Shown here piece after piece: positions 33,955-41,850 of a stretch of 64,000 bases of DNA. Location: assembly GCF_004793885.1 (NCBI RefSeq), contig NZ_SRYG01000002.1:1-64000 (forward strand), given 5' to 3'. Below the pieces are notes generated by a model. That model searched no databases and was not told the origin of the DNA. It saw only the letters and a program-made list of their open reading frames with translations. This DNA is from Dubosiella muris. Its GTDB lineage: Bacteria > Bacillota_I > Bacilli_A > Erysipelotrichales > Erysipelotrichaceae. Position numbers and translations under genes: made by a program. The number at the start of each line of letters is the position of its first letter. The stretch's first letter is position 1.

Positions 33955-34488
33955 TTATCCAAAGGACTTTTCCGTTTTTCGAAGTAAGTATAACGTATAA
34001 ATTTTGTAAACGACGGTTTTGATGGCGGAATCCATGAGTTTTTGCTCGTTGGAAGGGTCGGTGTACAGCTGGTACGTCAGCTGATCCGTTTCGAAAATCT
34101 CGTGGATGCTGTTTTCAAAAATCGCGATGAACCGGTCGTAGTGAAGCCCGATCTGGTCTTCTCCCATCGTGCGGTACAACTCGATCATTTCCGAAACCTC
34201 GTTGAGGGAGAAGCACTGTTTCAAAATGCATACGACGATTAAATAGCCAATATGCGCCTGCTTGTAATGTTTCTTGATGGGCGGGGTGATCATGCTGTTT
34301 TTCACGTAGTTGTTCACCATGCTTTTCGTAATAAAGACGGCCGGCTCTTCCATGGCCAGGCCTTGCAGGGCGCGGTTGATGTACTCGACGATTTGGTCCA
34401 TATACAAGTCGATGTCGGGAAAATCGTTCCATTTGGGACATGAGAAAGCGAGCATGTCTTCTTTGATTTGGGTTGCGTTCTTTTTCAT
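33955..34488 (-). CDS. DUF1836 family protein, possible MerR-like regulator
   Basis: The protein has 177 residues. The block AVFITKSMVNNYVKNSMITPPIKKHYKQAHIGYLIVVCILKQCFSLNEV is the DUF1836 core, related to the MerR-type helix-turn-helix. The rest is helical. It is divergent from degV copy 2, with an eight-base-arm palindrome between the two. This arrangement suggests it controls that gene and itself. Ligand unknown. Confidence 0.75.
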   Translation of the reverse strand: MKKNATQIKEDMLAFSCPKWNDFPDIDLYMDQIVEYINRALQGLAMEEPAVFITKSMVNNYVKNSMITPPIKKHYKQAHIGYLIVVCILKQCFSLNEVSEMIELYRTMGEDQIGLHYDRFIAIFENSIHEIFETDQLTYQLYTDPSNEQKLMDSAIKTVVYKIYTLYLLRKTEKSFG

Positions 34489-34521
34489 GTTCGAATCATA
34501 GCATAATCTTTAAAACCGTTC

Positions 34522-34544
34522 AATCTAGTTTTTAATACTAGATT
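34522..34544. promoter_or_regulatory. Operator-like palindrome between the DUF1836 and degV genes
   Basis: AATCTAGT (34522-34529) and ACTAGATT (34537-34544), perfect eight-base arms seven bases apart, ending three bases before the -35 of the degV promoter. Confidence 0.6.
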
Positions 34545-34547
34545 ATA

Positions 34548-34575
34548 TTGACTTTCAAATCAGACCCTCTATAAT
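34548..34575 (+). promoter_or_regulatory. Promoter of degV copy 2
   Basis: TTGACT (34548-34553), 16-base spacer, TATAAT (34570-34575). Confidence 0.75.
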
Positions 34576-34600
34576 GAACGGTAGAAAAGAGGACTTGAAT

Positions 34601-35440
34601 ATGGTTAAAATTATTAGCGATTCCTCCACTTTGTACACGACAAACGAAGCGGCGGCGAAGGGGATCGCGGTCGTTCCGCTCAATATCGTGGTGGATCAAA
34701 GCTCCTATAAAGATTTGGACGAGATGACGTCCACGAAACTGCTGCGGCTCATTCAGGAAAAGAAAATCCCGAGCTCGTCGCAGCCAAGCATTGGCGAAAA
34801 ACAAGCGTGCTATGAACAATATCTCGAGGAAGAACAAATTCTGGATATCACGATGGCGCAAGGCTTGTCGGGAACGTACGACTCCGCCTGCATGGCGAAG
34901 CAGCTCGTCGACTCGGACAAGATCACGGTGTTCAACTCCAAAACCTTGTGCGGCCCGCACCGGGCGCTGGTGGACTACGCGAAGAAACTGAGCGACCAAG
35001 GCATGAGCGCGCAGGAAATCGTGGATTCGCTTGCGTCATGCGTCGAAACGGAAATCTCCTTTCTCGTTCCTCGTGACTTTTCCTTTTTGAAGCGCGGCGG
35101 CCGGGTCTCGCAGCTGGAGGCCGGCGTGGGCGGCTTTTTGAAACTCGTTCCAACGATGATCAAAAGCGCGAACGGGAAGCGGCTCGAGTCTTTCTGCGTG
35201 ACAAAAACGTTTAAAAAAGCCGTAAAAAACATGATCGCGGAAATGAAGAAACGCCAGGTGGATTCCTCGTATACGTTTTTTATCTCCCACGCGTTCAACG
35301 AGGACGACGCCTTGAAAGCGCAGACGCTTATCGAGGAGCAATTCGAGGGCGCCCGCATCGTTTTGCTGCCGCTTTCGCCGGTTTTTATCGCCCAAGGCGG
35401 ACCGGAATGCGTGGCGGTCCAGGCGATCCGCATCGCTTAA
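34601..35440 (+). CDS. DegV family fatty-acid-binding protein (copy 2)
   Basis: The protein has 279 residues. VKIISDSSTLYTTNEAAAKG and PRDFSFLKRGGRVSQLEAGVGGFLKLVP match copy 1 at 30802 along the whole length, so they are paralogues. In relatives, different copies prefer different fatty acids. I start at 34601 after AGAGGACTTGAAT; the ATG at 34574 is inside the -10 box. It has its own strong promoter and probable operator. Confidence 0.9.
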   Translation: MVKIISDSSTLYTTNEAAAKGIAVVPLNIVVDQSSYKDLDEMTSTKLLRLIQEKKIPSSSQPSIGEKQACYEQYLEEEQILDITMAQGLSGTYDSACMAKQLVDSDKITVFNSKTLCGPHRALVDYAKKLSDQGMSAQEIVDSLASCVETEISFLVPRDFSFLKRGGRVSQLEAGVGGFLKLVPTMIKSANGKRLESFCVTKTFKKAVKNMIAEMKKRQVDSSYTFFISHAFNEDDALKAQTLIEEQFEGARIVLLPLSPVFIAQGGPECVAVQAIRIA

Positions 35441-35489
35441 AAAGATTGGAAAGAAGCCCATTTTCTGATACTATTGAGTGGGTGATAGA

Positions 35490-36413
35490 ATGAAGAAGTT
35501 TTTAAAGATCCTTTGCGTGTTTTGCATTGGCTTCGCCTTGACGGGCTGTTCCTCGAAAGAGGCCAAAACGGAAATCAAGGACGGAGTGGAATTTGAGCTG
35601 CTTGACGCGTTGCAGGTGACAAACGATACGACCAACACGGTGTACTATTATTTTTTAGGAAGCTTGTCCAACAACAGCAAAGCCGCGTATCATATGAGCG
35701 AGCTGTCGTATAAAGTGACGGACCAGGAAAACCAGGATGTCCACGCGATCGCCAGAGATCAGGCGACCAACATGGAAACGGTTCCGGCGGAGCAGTCGAC
35801 GTTCGTGTATGGCTATGTGGGGTATCCCAACAACAACCAGAAAAACATGGGCATCTACTTTCCGAAAAACAAGGCGTTTTTATCGTTCGATTCGGTCAAG
35901 GTCCGCAAGATCAGCGATAAAAACGTGACGTATTCGACCGAAAACAAGTTTACCTTGTACGACGACAAGTCGTTCCAGTTCGATGTCGACGCCTCCAAGA
36001 TGACGTATGATTTCGCGGATGGCAACTCCGTCGTGCAAGGCTTGACGATCACGTATACGAATAAGACCGACAAGCGGCTTGTCGTGCCGTACATCACGCC
36101 GGTGGCCACGCTGAAGGGAATCGACTTGAACGACTACAAAGACCGTGGCGACTTCAAGTCGATGGATCTTAAGCAAATCAAGGGCGTTGATTTTAAAACT
36201 AACGATATGGCGCCGAAAACGGAAGACATTGCGGGAAACGCGACCGGGTATCAATGCTTTTACCTGACGCCGAAACAGTCCGTCACGTGCAAGATCAACT
36301 TCACGTTTGAGCACGCGATTCCGGATTTCTCCAACTACAATCCGAAAGCCATTCAAATTGATTTGAATTCGGCGGCGCTTGGATATTCGCAAACGATTAG
36401 CGTCAAATATTAA
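35490..36413 (+). CDS. Secreted lipoprotein, unknown function
   Basis: The protein has 307 residues. The signal peptide MKKFLKILCVFCIGFALTGC ends in a lipobox (LTGC), so it is attached outside the membrane. The mature part is rich in strands, Tyr and Asn, with a repeated Ig-like feel (about 25-150 and 155-305), like the DUF4352/DUF5067 group, though I cannot confirm the family. I start at 35490 behind GGGTGATAGA. A TTGGAA/TACTAT promoter lies just upstream. Confidence 0.7.
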   Translation: MKKFLKILCVFCIGFALTGCSSKEAKTEIKDGVEFELLDALQVTNDTTNTVYYYFLGSLSNNSKAAYHMSELSYKVTDQENQDVHAIARDQATNMETVPAEQSTFVYGYVGYPNNNQKNMGIYFPKNKAFLSFDSVKVRKISDKNVTYSTENKFTLYDDKSFQFDVDASKMTYDFADGNSVVQGLTITYTNKTDKRLVVPYITPVATLKGIDLNDYKDRGDFKSMDLKQIKGVDFKTNDMAPKTEDIAGNATGYQCFYLTPKQSVTCKINFTFEHAIPDFSNYNPKAIQIDLNSAALGYSQTISVKY

Positions 36414-36417
36414 CAAC

Positions 36418-36447
36418 AAAAACTGTTCAGCTCTGGACAGTTTTTTT
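36418..36447 (+). terminator. Terminator of the lipoprotein gene
   Basis: Stem AAAAACTGTTC / GGACAGTTTTT with one G-U pair, a six-base loop and seven T. Confidence 0.8.
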
Positions 36448-36448
36448 A

Positions 36449-36454
36449 TATAAT
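36449..36454 (+). promoter_or_regulatory. -10 box seven bases before the hydrolase start
   Basis: TATAAT ends at 36454 and the ATG is at 36461, where transcription would begin. Either the mRNA is leaderless or the box is not used. Confidence 0.4.
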
Positions 36455-36460
36455 GGGGGC

Positions 36461-37285
36461 ATGGAAGAAAAAGTATACACCACACCGCTTGGCGATATTC
36501 ACTATTGGATCCAATGGAAGGGAAAGGACGCGCAGACGCTCGTTTTTCTTCCCGGTTTAACGGCCGACCACCGTTTGTTCGACAAGCAAATCGAATATTT
36601 CGCGAACAAAGCGAACCTTTTTGTTTGGGACGCGCCGGGACACGCTTCCTCGTATCCGTTCTCCTTGCGTTTTTCAATGGACGACGAGGCGCGGTGGCTG
36701 ATGGCAATTTTGCGAGAAAACGGCTTTTCCAATTTTGTTTTGGTTGGCCAGTCGCTTGGCGGCTATATCGGACAAGTGTTCACGCAGTTGTTTCCTGGCG
36801 CGCTACAAGGATTCGTGGCGATTGATTCGGCGCCGCTGCAACGCTGCTATATCACGAAAGCAGAGCTGTGGCTGTTAAAGCGCATGGAACCTGTCTATCG
36901 CTATTTGCCTTGGCAATGGCTGTTGAAGCAAGGCACAAGGGGCGTCGCGACAACCGAGTATGGCAGAAAGCTGATGCGTTCCATGATGCTTGTGTACGAT
37001 GGCGACCAGCCGCGCTACGCGGCGTTGTCCGGCCATGGATTTCGCATGCTTGCCGAAGCGATAGAAACCAACCGCCCGTATTCTTTGACTTGTCCGGTTC
37101 TTTTGATTTGCGGAACAAAAGACCAGGCCGGCTCCTGCCGGCGCTATGCGAAAGCCTGGCACAAAAAAACCGGATTTCCGTTGGTATGGATTGAAAAGGC
37201 GGGGCACAATTCGAATACCGATGCGCCCGCGCAAGTCAATTCCTGTATCGAGCGGCTCATGAACAGCGCGCGAAAAAACACTTGA
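36461..37285 (+). CDS. Alpha/beta hydrolase
   Basis: The protein has 274 residues. The nucleophile elbow is LVGQSLGGYIGQ near residue 100, the oxyanion region LVFLPGLTADHRLFDKQ near residue 30, and the catalytic His is in EKAGHNSNTDAP near residue 247. The Asp is probably in LLICGTKDQAGS. It is a cytoplasmic esterase/lipase-like enzyme of unknown substrate. The ATG lies seven bases after a TATAAT, with GGGGGC just upstream. Monocistronic, followed by a clear terminator. Confidence 0.85.
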   Translation: MEEKVYTTPLGDIHYWIQWKGKDAQTLVFLPGLTADHRLFDKQIEYFANKANLFVWDAPGHASSYPFSLRFSMDDEARWLMAILRENGFSNFVLVGQSLGGYIGQVFTQLFPGALQGFVAIDSAPLQRCYITKAELWLLKRMEPVYRYLPWQWLLKQGTRGVATTEYGRKLMRSMMLVYDGDQPRYAALSGHGFRMLAEAIETNRPYSLTCPVLLICGTKDQAGSCRRYAKAWHKKTGFPLVWIEKAGHNSNTDAPAQVNSCIERLMNSARKNT

Positions 37286-37389
37286 TCCATTTATGTTCAT
37301 CAGTGAAAGACAATTATGGGAACAATATCGAAACGGAAAAAAATGGAATTTCGATTGAATTTTTGGAAAAATATTAATTATAAAAATGG

Positions 37390-37422
37390 AAAACCCGTCG
37401 ATTTAAAAAACCGGCGGGTTTT
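37390..37422 (+). terminator. Terminator of the hydrolase gene
   Basis: An 11-pair stem AAAACCCGTCG / CGGCGGGTTTT (one G-U) with a loop of about ten bases. Confidence 0.75.
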
Positions 37423-37722
37423 GTAGTCAAAAGACGCATCAATCGAATGAAAGACGCGTTCGAAAGCAAAGAATCCAAATCGTTGAAAAGAGATCCAAAT
37501 ACAGGCTACAGCAAACGATCCGGAAAACAACAACCACATTCATTACATAATATATATTATGCGAAGTAGTAAGTGAAATATAATTAGTCTGGATTTTTAT
37601 CGCTTCCTACTGATTTGAATATCCAGATTTACTTTGGTATTTTTGGGTATTTTTAATTTGAATTGGTGCAAAAATGGTGCATTGTTTTTAGCCGGGTTAA
37701 AATCCGGATTCTTTCGCTAATC
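37423..37722. other. Gene-free AT-rich stretch, possible element scar
   Basis: No supported gene here. It contains a perfect 16-base palindrome (37546-37561), TCTGGAT/ATCCAGA arms at about 37588-37630, and near 37640-37710 the repeats GGTATTTTTGGGTATTTTTA and GGTGCAAAAATGGTGCA, followed by CCGGGTTAAAATCCGG, which faintly resembles a tRNA T-arm. Such sequences are often seen at ends of integrated elements. A 40-codon frame near 37449 lacks a ribosome binding site. Confidence 0.35.
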
Positions 37723-37751
37723 AAAAAAAAACAGAGAGAACATCCTCTCTG
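37723..37751 (-). terminator. Terminator of the YccF gene
   Basis: On the minus strand CAGAGAG / CTCTCTG with a six-base loop and nine T. Confidence 0.85.
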
Positions 37752-37766
37752 CTGGACCTTGTTGGC

Positions 37767-38126
37767 TTATACGATGGTTGCTCCAAACGGCATCAAAGCG
37801 AGCTTCGCCATTTTGAAGCACTGCAAACCAAACGGAATGCCGATAATCGTGCAGCACAAAATCAATCCATTGACCACCGCCTCCAAAGCGAGCGGGATGC
37901 CGCTCAACAACAGCCAAAACACATTGGCTAAAGTCGACATCGTTCCTCCGCCGTAGACGACTTCCTTTCCGAATGGAAAGAAGGCGAGCGACGCGAATTT
38001 AAAGCACTGGACACCGATGGGAATGCCAACGATGGTGATACACCAAAATAAACCGGCGACAAACCACGACAAACCTTGCCATAATCCGCAAAATATAAAC
38101 CAGAGCAAATTTCCTAAAAAACTCAT
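37767..38126 (-). CDS. YccF-domain inner membrane protein
   Basis: The protein has 119 residues and two copies of the YccF repeat, each a membrane hairpin with the signature GIPIGVQCFKFASLAFFPFG (about residue 34) and GIPFGLQCFKMAKLALMPFG (about residue 96). Function is unknown across the family. AGGGAGGAACAAT precedes the ATG. Single gene with its own terminator. Confidence 0.9.
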   Translation of the reverse strand: MSFLGNLLWFIFCGLWQGLSWFVAGLFWCITIVGIPIGVQCFKFASLAFFPFGKEVVYGGGTMSTLANVFWLLLSGIPLALEAVVNGLILCCTIIGIPFGLQCFKMAKLALMPFGATIV

Positions 38127-38202
38127 ATTGTTCCTCCCTAGCGATTTGTTTTATTGTATCCTAAATAAGAAAACCATTCACGTCTTGTGAATGGTCGGTT
38201 GT

Positions 38203-39429
38203 TTAAAATTCTTTCGCTCTTGCCAAATAGAAGTGGCGCGCGTTGGCGTTGGCGACCTCGGCCGCCCTTCCCTCCAGCGCCGCTTTTTCCAGCACCGGAT
38301 CGTGCAAGATCATGTTCAGCTGCAAAGCCATCTGGTACTGCTCCTGCATGACGCACGCTTTGATCTTTCTACGCAAATTTTCCTCGCCAATGAGCTCCAG
38401 CATCGTTTGCCGGTATTCCTCCTGCGGAACCGGAATCAAATTCGCCGCCTGGCCGTCGAACCAGCCTAAATAGCCGGTATAAATGGCTTTGACGGCCCAT
38501 TCCACGAGGGAGAAGTATTCGCCAAGCGATTTTGTTTTGAAGCGCTCAGGCAGCTTTACCGCTTCGGCCGTTTCGTTCAGTGTCAAGCCGTCGTTCATGC
38601 AGCGCAGCGTTTCAAAGAGCACATACTCCAAAACGTCCCGGTAATTTTGAATGGATCGACGCGCCTCCTCTTTCCCGAGCAAAGGCCATGTGTGCCCCGG
38701 CAGAATCGTTTCCGCATCCAAAGCCAAAATCTGATCCAGAATTTCAATCCAGTTGGCTACATCGCGATACGACGAACCCCGCACGCTGTACATATTCGGA
38801 AAGACATTGGAGTAATTGTCCCCGACCGCGAGCACGTTGTATTCCGGCAGCAAAACCGAAATGGAATCTTTCGTTTCACCCGGCATGCTGATGAGCTTGA
38901 ATTTGACGCCGTCAATTTCCCGTTCCACCGACTTTCCGGTATACAACGTCGTCGGCTCCAGCGGCACTTGCGAAGCGCCCGCCTTGATAAAGCCTTCGCG
39001 GGGGCCCAAACCATGGGTAATGGCGTCCTCGTCCGACAAGCCGTATCCCCGGGCGAAAATCTTTCGCATATTCAAAATGTTCTCCAGGCGGTCGTAGTAC
39101 TTCAAATCCTCTCTCGCTTTCGCGAACGCGATGACTTCCTGCACCGTATCCGAAAATACGCCCGCTCCGCCCGTATGGTCGGGGCAAGTGTGGGTGTAAA
39201 TAATCGTCCGGACCGGTTTTGGCGTGATCTTGCTCAATTCCTTCCGCAAATTTTTCGCGTACCGGTCGCAATCCAGCGCGTCGATCAAAATCACCGAGCT
39301 TTTTCCGATGACCGCCGTCGCGTTGCTGTTGCCAAAACCCGTAAAGAAATATACGTTTTCCGCAATCGCATACATCTTTTTTTGAAAATTCTCATTTGTG
39401 AACCGGATCAACAATTGTTCTCCATTCAT
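38203..39429 (-). CDS. Alkylsulfatase-like metallo-beta-lactamase fold hydrolase
   Basis: The protein has 408 residues. The metal-binding block reads YTHTCPDHTGGAG: the usual second His of HxHxDH is Cys. The later blocks VGDNYSNVFPNMYSVRG and LPGHTWPLLGKEEA match the SDS-hydrolase (SdsA1/BDS1) group, and a helical dimerisation domain follows (about 255-385). There is no SCP2 domain or signal peptide. I start at 39429, ten bases after a GGGGGGG run. Sulfate ester cleavage is likely but the Cys change may alter metal use. Confidence 0.78.
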   Translation of the reverse strand: MNGEQLLIRFTNENFQKKMYAIAENVYFFTGFGNSNATAVIGKSSVILIDALDCDRYAKNLRKELSKITPKPVRTIIYTHTCPDHTGGAGVFSDTVQEVIAFAKAREDLKYYDRLENILNMRKIFARGYGLSDEDAITHGLGPREGFIKAGASQVPLEPTTLYTGKSVEREIDGVKFKLISMPGETKDSISVLLPEYNVLAVGDNYSNVFPNMYSVRGSSYRDVANWIEILDQILALDAETILPGHTWPLLGKEEARRSIQNYRDVLEYVLFETLRCMNDGLTLNETAEAVKLPERFKTKSLGEYFSLVEWAVKAIYTGYLGWFDGQAANLIPVPQEEYRQTMLELIGEENLRRKIKACVMQEQYQMALQLNMILHDPVLEKAALEGRAAEVANANARHFYLARAKEF

Positions 39430-39460
39430 AGTGTGTTTCCCCCCCACTAACTTCATGTCA

Positions 39461-39500
39461 AAATTGTTAATTCCCAAATTGTTTAACTTTCTTAAATTGT
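39461..39500. repeat. Triple AAATTGT repeat in the leader of the MBL gene
   Basis: AAATTGT at 39461-39467, 39476-39482 and 39494-39500, all same orientation, between a minus-strand TATAAT (near 39513) and the start codon. Possible regulator site. Confidence 0.35.
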
Positions 39501-39587
39501 CTATTTCATTATAAAACAAAAAAGACAAAAAATGAATGAATATATACGTAAAACTCTATTTTTAATCTGAGAATTTCGCTTTCTAAG

Positions 39588-39621
39588 AAAAAAAGAGCTA
39601 CAGAAACCCGTTCTGAAGCTC
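39588..39621 (-). terminator. Terminator of the hup-vanY-like unit
   Basis: On the minus strand GAGCT...AGCTC with an inner CAGAA/TTCTG continuation and seven T after it. Confidence 0.8.
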
Positions 39622-39629
39622 GATTTCAT

Positions 39630-40433
39630 TTATCGCAACGCGTATTCTTCCAGACAAAGTCCGTCTTTTGTCATGGCTTGCGCCGCGTCCTTTCCCACAT
39701 AACGAATGTGCCATGGCTGGCCGTTCATCTGCGTGTAAACCGCTTTGTCCTCCGGATAGCGCACGATAAAGCCATGTGCCGGCAGCCGGTCCAAAAGCCA
39801 GGCGTATTGCTCGTTTTGCGCGATATTCTGCTGGGCGTTTTCCCCCTCGCCGATCTGGATGTCCGCGCTCAGTCCCGTCTGGTATTCCGAAGAGCCGGGT
39901 CGGGAAAACGAGGCGTCGACCGCCGCTTCCCCATGGGCTTTTTTCAATTCCTCGTACGAGGCTTGAATCGAATCGTAAGGAATAAACGCGGTCATGATCC
40001 GCAAATCGACCTGGTTTTCTTTGGCTTCGGCTTCCAGCGCCCGATAGGCGTCGGCCGCCTCCTTGCGCAACGCGATGACGCCCTGCTCGTCCTGGACGAC
40101 CACGTCCAAATCTTCCGGCATATAGTCCGAAGGCAACGTGTTGTACTGGTTGACCAAAACCGTGATCGAATCCGGATCCTTCACTTCCGCGGCGGACGTG
40201 TAGGGCTCCTGATCCAAATTCATCGCGACCCGTTTTTTGACTTCCGCCTCGCTCAAAGACGGATTCGCATCCGCGAATACGCTTTCCCGGGTGGAATACT
40301 TTGGCTGTTTTTGCTCCTGCCGCGTCTGTTCTTGGCCTTGCTCCTGGCCCAGCGTCTGAAGCATCATGAACCCGCCAATTCCGATTCCCGCGACCATGCC
40401 GACGCAAATCAAAACGATAAACAATTTTTTCAT
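39630..40433 (-). CDS. VanY-like (M15) D,D-carboxypeptidase homologue, probably catalytically altered
   Basis: The protein has 267 residues with an N-terminal membrane anchor (about 4-25) and a Gln-rich linker, so the domain sits outside the membrane. The M15B fold is clear, but two key residues are changed. SRPGSSEYQTGLSADI has Tyr where family members have the zinc ligand His (SEHQTG). GQPWHIRYVG has Gln where they have the catalytic Glu (EPWH). The second Asp and the WH His remain. It may bind rather than cleave peptidoglycan stems. It follows hup by 19 bases. Confidence 0.78.
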   Translation of the reverse strand: MKKLFIVLICVGMVAGIGIGGFMMLQTLGQEQGQEQTRQEQKQPKYSTRESVFADANPSLSEAEVKKRVAMNLDQEPYTSAAEVKDPDSITVLVNQYNTLPSDYMPEDLDVVVQDEQGVIALRKEAADAYRALEAEAKENQVDLRIMTAFIPYDSIQASYEELKKAHGEAAVDASFSRPGSSEYQTGLSADIQIGEGENAQQNIAQNEQYAWLLDRLPAHGFIVRYPEDKAVYTQMNGQPWHIRYVGKDAAQAMTKDGLCLEEYALR

Positions 40434-40452
40434 AATCGGATTCCGCCCTTTC

Positions 40453-40749
40453 CTATTCCCGATCTTTATTACATTTGGCTTTCAGTGTGGATGACGGTTT
40501 AAATTTTGGCAGTTTCGAAGCCGGAATGTCCATCGCGGTCTTCAAAACCGGATTGATGCCTTTGCGCGCTTTCCGGTCGAAAATCACAAACTTTCCAAAC
40601 CCTGTGATGTCCACCTGGCCATCGCTGGCAAGCGCGTCGCCCATTTCGTCGAAAATGCGGTCGATGACCCGAATCGCGTCTTTTTTCTTCATGCCGTATT
40701 CTTCCATGAGAATCAGCGCCAAAGACGACTTGTTTACATATTTCGCCAT
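40453..40749 (-). CDS. hup: HU-family DNA-binding protein
   Basis: The protein has 98 residues. VNKSSLALILMEEYGMKKKDAIRVIDRIFDEM is the helical part, VDITGFGKFVIFDRKARKGINP the saddle and DNA-binding arm, with the intercalating Pro. The C-terminus KLPKFKPSSTLKAKCN is standard. It bends and compacts DNA. Its start overlaps the gpsA stop by one base, so it is translated from a gpsA-led transcript, as in several Bacillota. Confidence 0.93.
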   Translation of the reverse strand: MAKYVNKSSLALILMEEYGMKKKDAIRVIDRIFDEMGDALASDGQVDITGFGKFVIFDRKARKGINPVLKTAMDIPASKLPKFKPSSTLKAKCNKDRE

Positions 40750-41744
40750 TAAAATTCCGCCTTCAGCTTACGAATCATCAAATCGTTCGCGCAGTCTTTT
40801 GGTTCTTTGCCTTCATAAAGGATTTGGTACACTTCTTCGCAAATTGGCATGTCGATGCCTTTTTCCTTCGCCACTTCGTGAACGATTTTAGCGGTTCGCA
40901 CGCCTTCCACTGTCTTGGTGTTGTCGCGGAAGAAATTTTCTACCGTGTTTTCCGAGCCGATTTGATGGCCCGCCTCAAAGTTGCGGGAGTGGACGCTCGT
41001 GCAAGTGACAATCAAATCACCAATTCCCGTCAACCCGATAAAGGTTTCCTCCTTGCCGCCAAAGTACGTCCCGTAACGAATCATTTCCTGAAGTCCACGC
41101 GTAATCAAAGCCGCCCGGGTGTTGTCGCCATAGCCCAAGCCGCTCAAAATGCCCGAAGCGATCGCCATGACGTTTTTAATGGCCGCGCCCAGCTCGCTTC
41201 CGACTTCGTCGTTGCCTGTGTAAATGCGCAGATACTTGTTCGAAAACAAGTTTTGAATGGCGATGGCGTCCGCGTCGTTTTGCGAAACCGCGTCGATCGA
41301 AGTCAGCTGCCGAATGACGACTTCCTCCGCGTGGCTTGGACCGATCAAAGACACGACGCTCGAAAGATGGTCAGGCGAGATACAGCGTCGAATGACGTCC
41401 GAAAGACGCTCGTTCGTTTTCGGATTGAACCCTTTCGCAACATTGACCACAATGGCTTTTTTTGTCAAAAGCGGGTCGATTTCCTTGCAAATCGGTTCGA
41501 TCGCGATGGTCGGAACCGCCAAAACGACGACATCCGCGTCTTTCACGACGGAAAGATCCGTCGTCGCGCGCAAGACCGGATTCAACGCGGTTTCCGCAAA
41601 GTATTTAGAGTTTTTATGATTTTCATTGATATCGTTGACTTCAGCAGCATTGACGCCGTAAATCGTCACATCCTGCCCGTTATCGGCTAGAGTTTGCGCA
41701 AGCGCTGTCCCCCAGCTTCCGCTGCCGATTACTACCGTTTTCAT
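40749..41744 (-). CDS. gpsA: NAD(P)-dependent glycerol-3-phosphate dehydrogenase
   Basis: The protein has 331 residues. It makes glycerol 3-phosphate for phospholipids. The dinucleotide site is VVIGSGSWGTALAQ at the N-terminus; NVAKGFNPKTNERLSDV and GAAIKNVMAIASGILSGLGYGDNTRAALITRG are family blocks. I start at 41744 (MKTVVIG). There is no good ribosome binding site, and a ten-base inverted repeat ends just before the start, so translation may be regulated. A GTG at 41759 is the alternative. Confidence 0.95.
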   Translation of the reverse strand: MKTVVIGSGSWGTALAQTLADNGQDVTIYGVNAAEVNDINENHKNSKYFAETALNPVLRATTDLSVVKDADVVVLAVPTIAIEPICKEIDPLLTKKAIVVNVAKGFNPKTNERLSDVIRRCISPDHLSSVVSLIGPSHAEEVVIRQLTSIDAVSQNDADAIAIQNLFSNKYLRIYTGNDEVGSELGAAIKNVMAIASGILSGLGYGDNTRAALITRGLQEMIRYGTYFGGKEETFIGLTGIGDLIVTCTSVHSRNFEAGHQIGSENTVENFFRDNTKTVEGVRTAKIVHEVAKEKGIDMPICEEVYQILYEGKEPKDCANDLMIRKLKAEF

Positions 41745-41753
41745 GATATAGTT

Positions 41754-41805
41754 TGCCACATTCTTTTTTTGTTAAGCATACGGAACGAATTTGGCGAATG
41801 TGGCA
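41754..41805 (-). promoter_or_regulatory. Leader inverted repeat before gpsA
   Basis: TGCCACATTC (41754-41763) and GAATGTGGCA (41796-41805), perfect ten-base arms. In the mRNA the right arm ends ten bases before the gpsA ATG, where the ribosome would bind. Confidence 0.45.
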
Positions 41806-41850
41806 TCCTTTCCTCAATCGAATGTGCCGTTCAGTATGAGAAATCGCCCG

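Noticed and set aside
37690-37710. Partial tRNA gene at CCGGGTTAAAATCCGG
   Set aside because: No acceptor or anticodon arms can be built, and the loop lacks the standard TTCRANY form.
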